A stretch of 31,855 nt of DNA from contig DATDBO010000076.1 in the NCBI GenBank assembly GCA_036524775.1, positions 1-31,855 of the forward strand. Direction: 5' to 3'. The notes beneath the pieces were generated by a model, which saw only the letters and a list, made by a program, of their open reading frames with translations, was not told where the DNA came from and ran no database searches. The position numbers were made by a program, and so were the translations under genes. This document shows, piece by piece, positions 30,996 to 31,855 of the stretch (positions are counted from its first letter, which is position 1; each line of letters begins with the position of its first letter). This DNA comes from VRUE01 sp036524775. Its GTDB lineage: Bacteria; Actinomycetota; Thermoleophilia; Solirubrobacterales; 70-9.

Positions 30996-31855
30996 ATGAG
31001 CCGCGAGAGGCCGACCTACGACCCGGCCGCGATCGAGACCGCCAGGCAGGCCGTGTGGGACGAGCGGAGCGCCTTCGAGACGCCTGAGCCCGCCTCCGGC
31101 CAGGCCGCCGTCTACGTCAAGCCGTCCAGCCCGTTCACCTCGGGCAACCTGCACATGGGCCACGTCCGCGACTACTCGATCGGCGACGCATACGCCCGCT
31201 TCCGCCGCGCCCGCGGCGACGCCGTGCTGTTCGGCTTCGGCTTCGACGCTTTCGGCCTGCCGGCGGAGATGGCGGCGATCGAGCGCGGCACGAGGCCCGC
31301 CGAGTGGGTCGAGGCCTGCGGCGAGCGGATGCTGGCGCAGATGAAGCGCCTTGGCTTCTCCTTCGACTACGGCCGCGTCTTCTACAGCTCCGACGAGGCC
31401 CAGTACCGCTGGTCGCAGTGGCTCTTCCTGACCCTCTTCGAGGCAGGGATGATCTACCGCGACGACGCGACGGTCGACTGGTGCGACACCTGTCAGACGA
31501 CGCTGGCGGCGCTGCAGGTCGAGGACGGGCGCTGCTGGCGCTGCCATAACAAGGTGCGGCTGATCCGCCGGCCGACCTGGTTCCTGCGGCTCTCGCCCTA
31601 TCTGGAGGAGAACGACCGCAACCTCGACCGCCTCTCCGCGTGGGACGAGCTCTCGCTCAAGACCCAGCGCTACATCCTCGGCCGCAGCGACGGGGTCGAG
31701 CTCGACCTCGTCGGCCCCGACGGCGGCGATCTCGAGGTCTTCACCCCGCACGCCGAGGACTTCGGCGAGGCGCGCTTCGTGCTGCTCTCGCCGCGCCATC
31801 CCGAGATCGAGCGCTGGACCGCCGACCCGGCGGTCGCCGAGCAGCTCGACGAGCT
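30996..31855 (+). CDS. leucyl-tRNA synthetase-like class I ligase, 5' part (runs off window end)
   Basis: 286 codons remain open to the window end. Seen: FTSGNLHMGHVRDYSIGDAY (HMGH for HIGH), FDAFGLPAEMAAIE, EAGMIYRDDATVDWCDTCQT and DGRCWRCHNKV (zinc cysteines of LeuS), SAWDELSLKTQRYILGRSDGVELDL. All are LeuS features but altered: canonical LeuS has FPYPSG, VRNY, GWDAFGLPAENAA and, after the GRSEGVE block, the editing motif TTRPDT; here that segment reads FTPHAEDF. It is therefore a divergent LeuS or a paralogue with a disabled editing site. The catalytic KMSKS lies beyond the window. ATG 30996 has CACACT 6 nt upstream. Confidence 0.85.
   Translation, partial: MSRERPTYDPAAIETARQAVWDERSAFETPEPASGQAAVYVKPSSPFTSGNLHMGHVRDYSIGDAYARFRRARGDAVLFGFGFDAFGLPAEMAAIERGTRPAEWVEACGERMLAQMKRLGFSFDYGRVFYSSDEAQYRWSQWLFLTLFEAGMIYRDDATVDWCDTCQTTLAALQVEDGRCWRCHNKVRLIRRPTWFLRLSPYLEENDRNLDRLSAWDELSLKTQRYILGRSDGVELDLVGPDGGDLEVFTPHAEDFGEARFVLLSPRHPEIERWTADPAVAEQLDE

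Overview
The window is compact, very GC-rich bacterial DNA. Genes overlap by 1-8 nt in runs, GTG and TTG starts are common, and Rex, a CeoB/CeoC-like TrkA pair and UvrA/UDG repair genes are present. I infer a high-GC actinobacterium, probably of the Thermoleophilia/Solirubrobacterales kind; this rests on gene content and style only, with no database search.

Layout. 1-846: the 3' end of uvrA, convergent with a ROK sugar kinase. 1857-2444: a hexapeptide acyltransferase. 2500-4789: panC-panD-panB, which with a ketopantoate reductase elsewhere would make pantothenate. 4855-9512: type-4 uracil-DNA glycosylase, then tsaE, a small secreted protein, tsaB, rimI and tsaD (three enzymes of tRNA t6A synthesis plus an N-acetyltransferase), a glutaredoxin-like protein and the redox repressor rex. 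9510-9676: a 167-bp fold-back element with 16-bp perfect terminal repeats, whose first bases form the rex stop codon. 9693-13031: a YbdK-type carboxylate-amine ligase and a K+-independent type H+-pyrophosphatase, closed by a strong hairpin. 13096-13657: a small accessory patch with a perfect 27-bp palindrome and a DUF4258/DUF2283-like toxin-antitoxin pair on the minus strand.

13719-21255: an FMN-dependent 2-hydroxyacid oxidase, two tandem APC permeases each fused to a USP-like domain with a 58-aa membrane peptide between them, two RCK (TrkA-type) proteins, and a ferredoxin-reductase-like flavoprotein. The permease-RCK part looks like an ion or amino-acid uptake module gated by nucleotide-binding subunits. 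21287-23410 is visibly less GC-rich: two GNAT acetyltransferases, tRNA-Gln(CTG), and a frameshifted HTH-HNH endonuclease gene. 23446-27717: an acidic lipoprotein convergent with a heterodimeric ABC exporter pair with one degenerate ATP site. 27792-30730: a secreted Kelch propeller, a membrane-anchored unknown, a GtrA protein, a coiled-coil membrane protein and a small unknown. From 30996 a divergent leucyl-tRNA-synthetase-like gene runs off the end.

The most general signal is regulatory. Many genes have a TANNNT -10 element (often inside CTAG) only 6-8 nt before the start codon and no Shine-Dalgarno, as expected for leaderless mRNAs.
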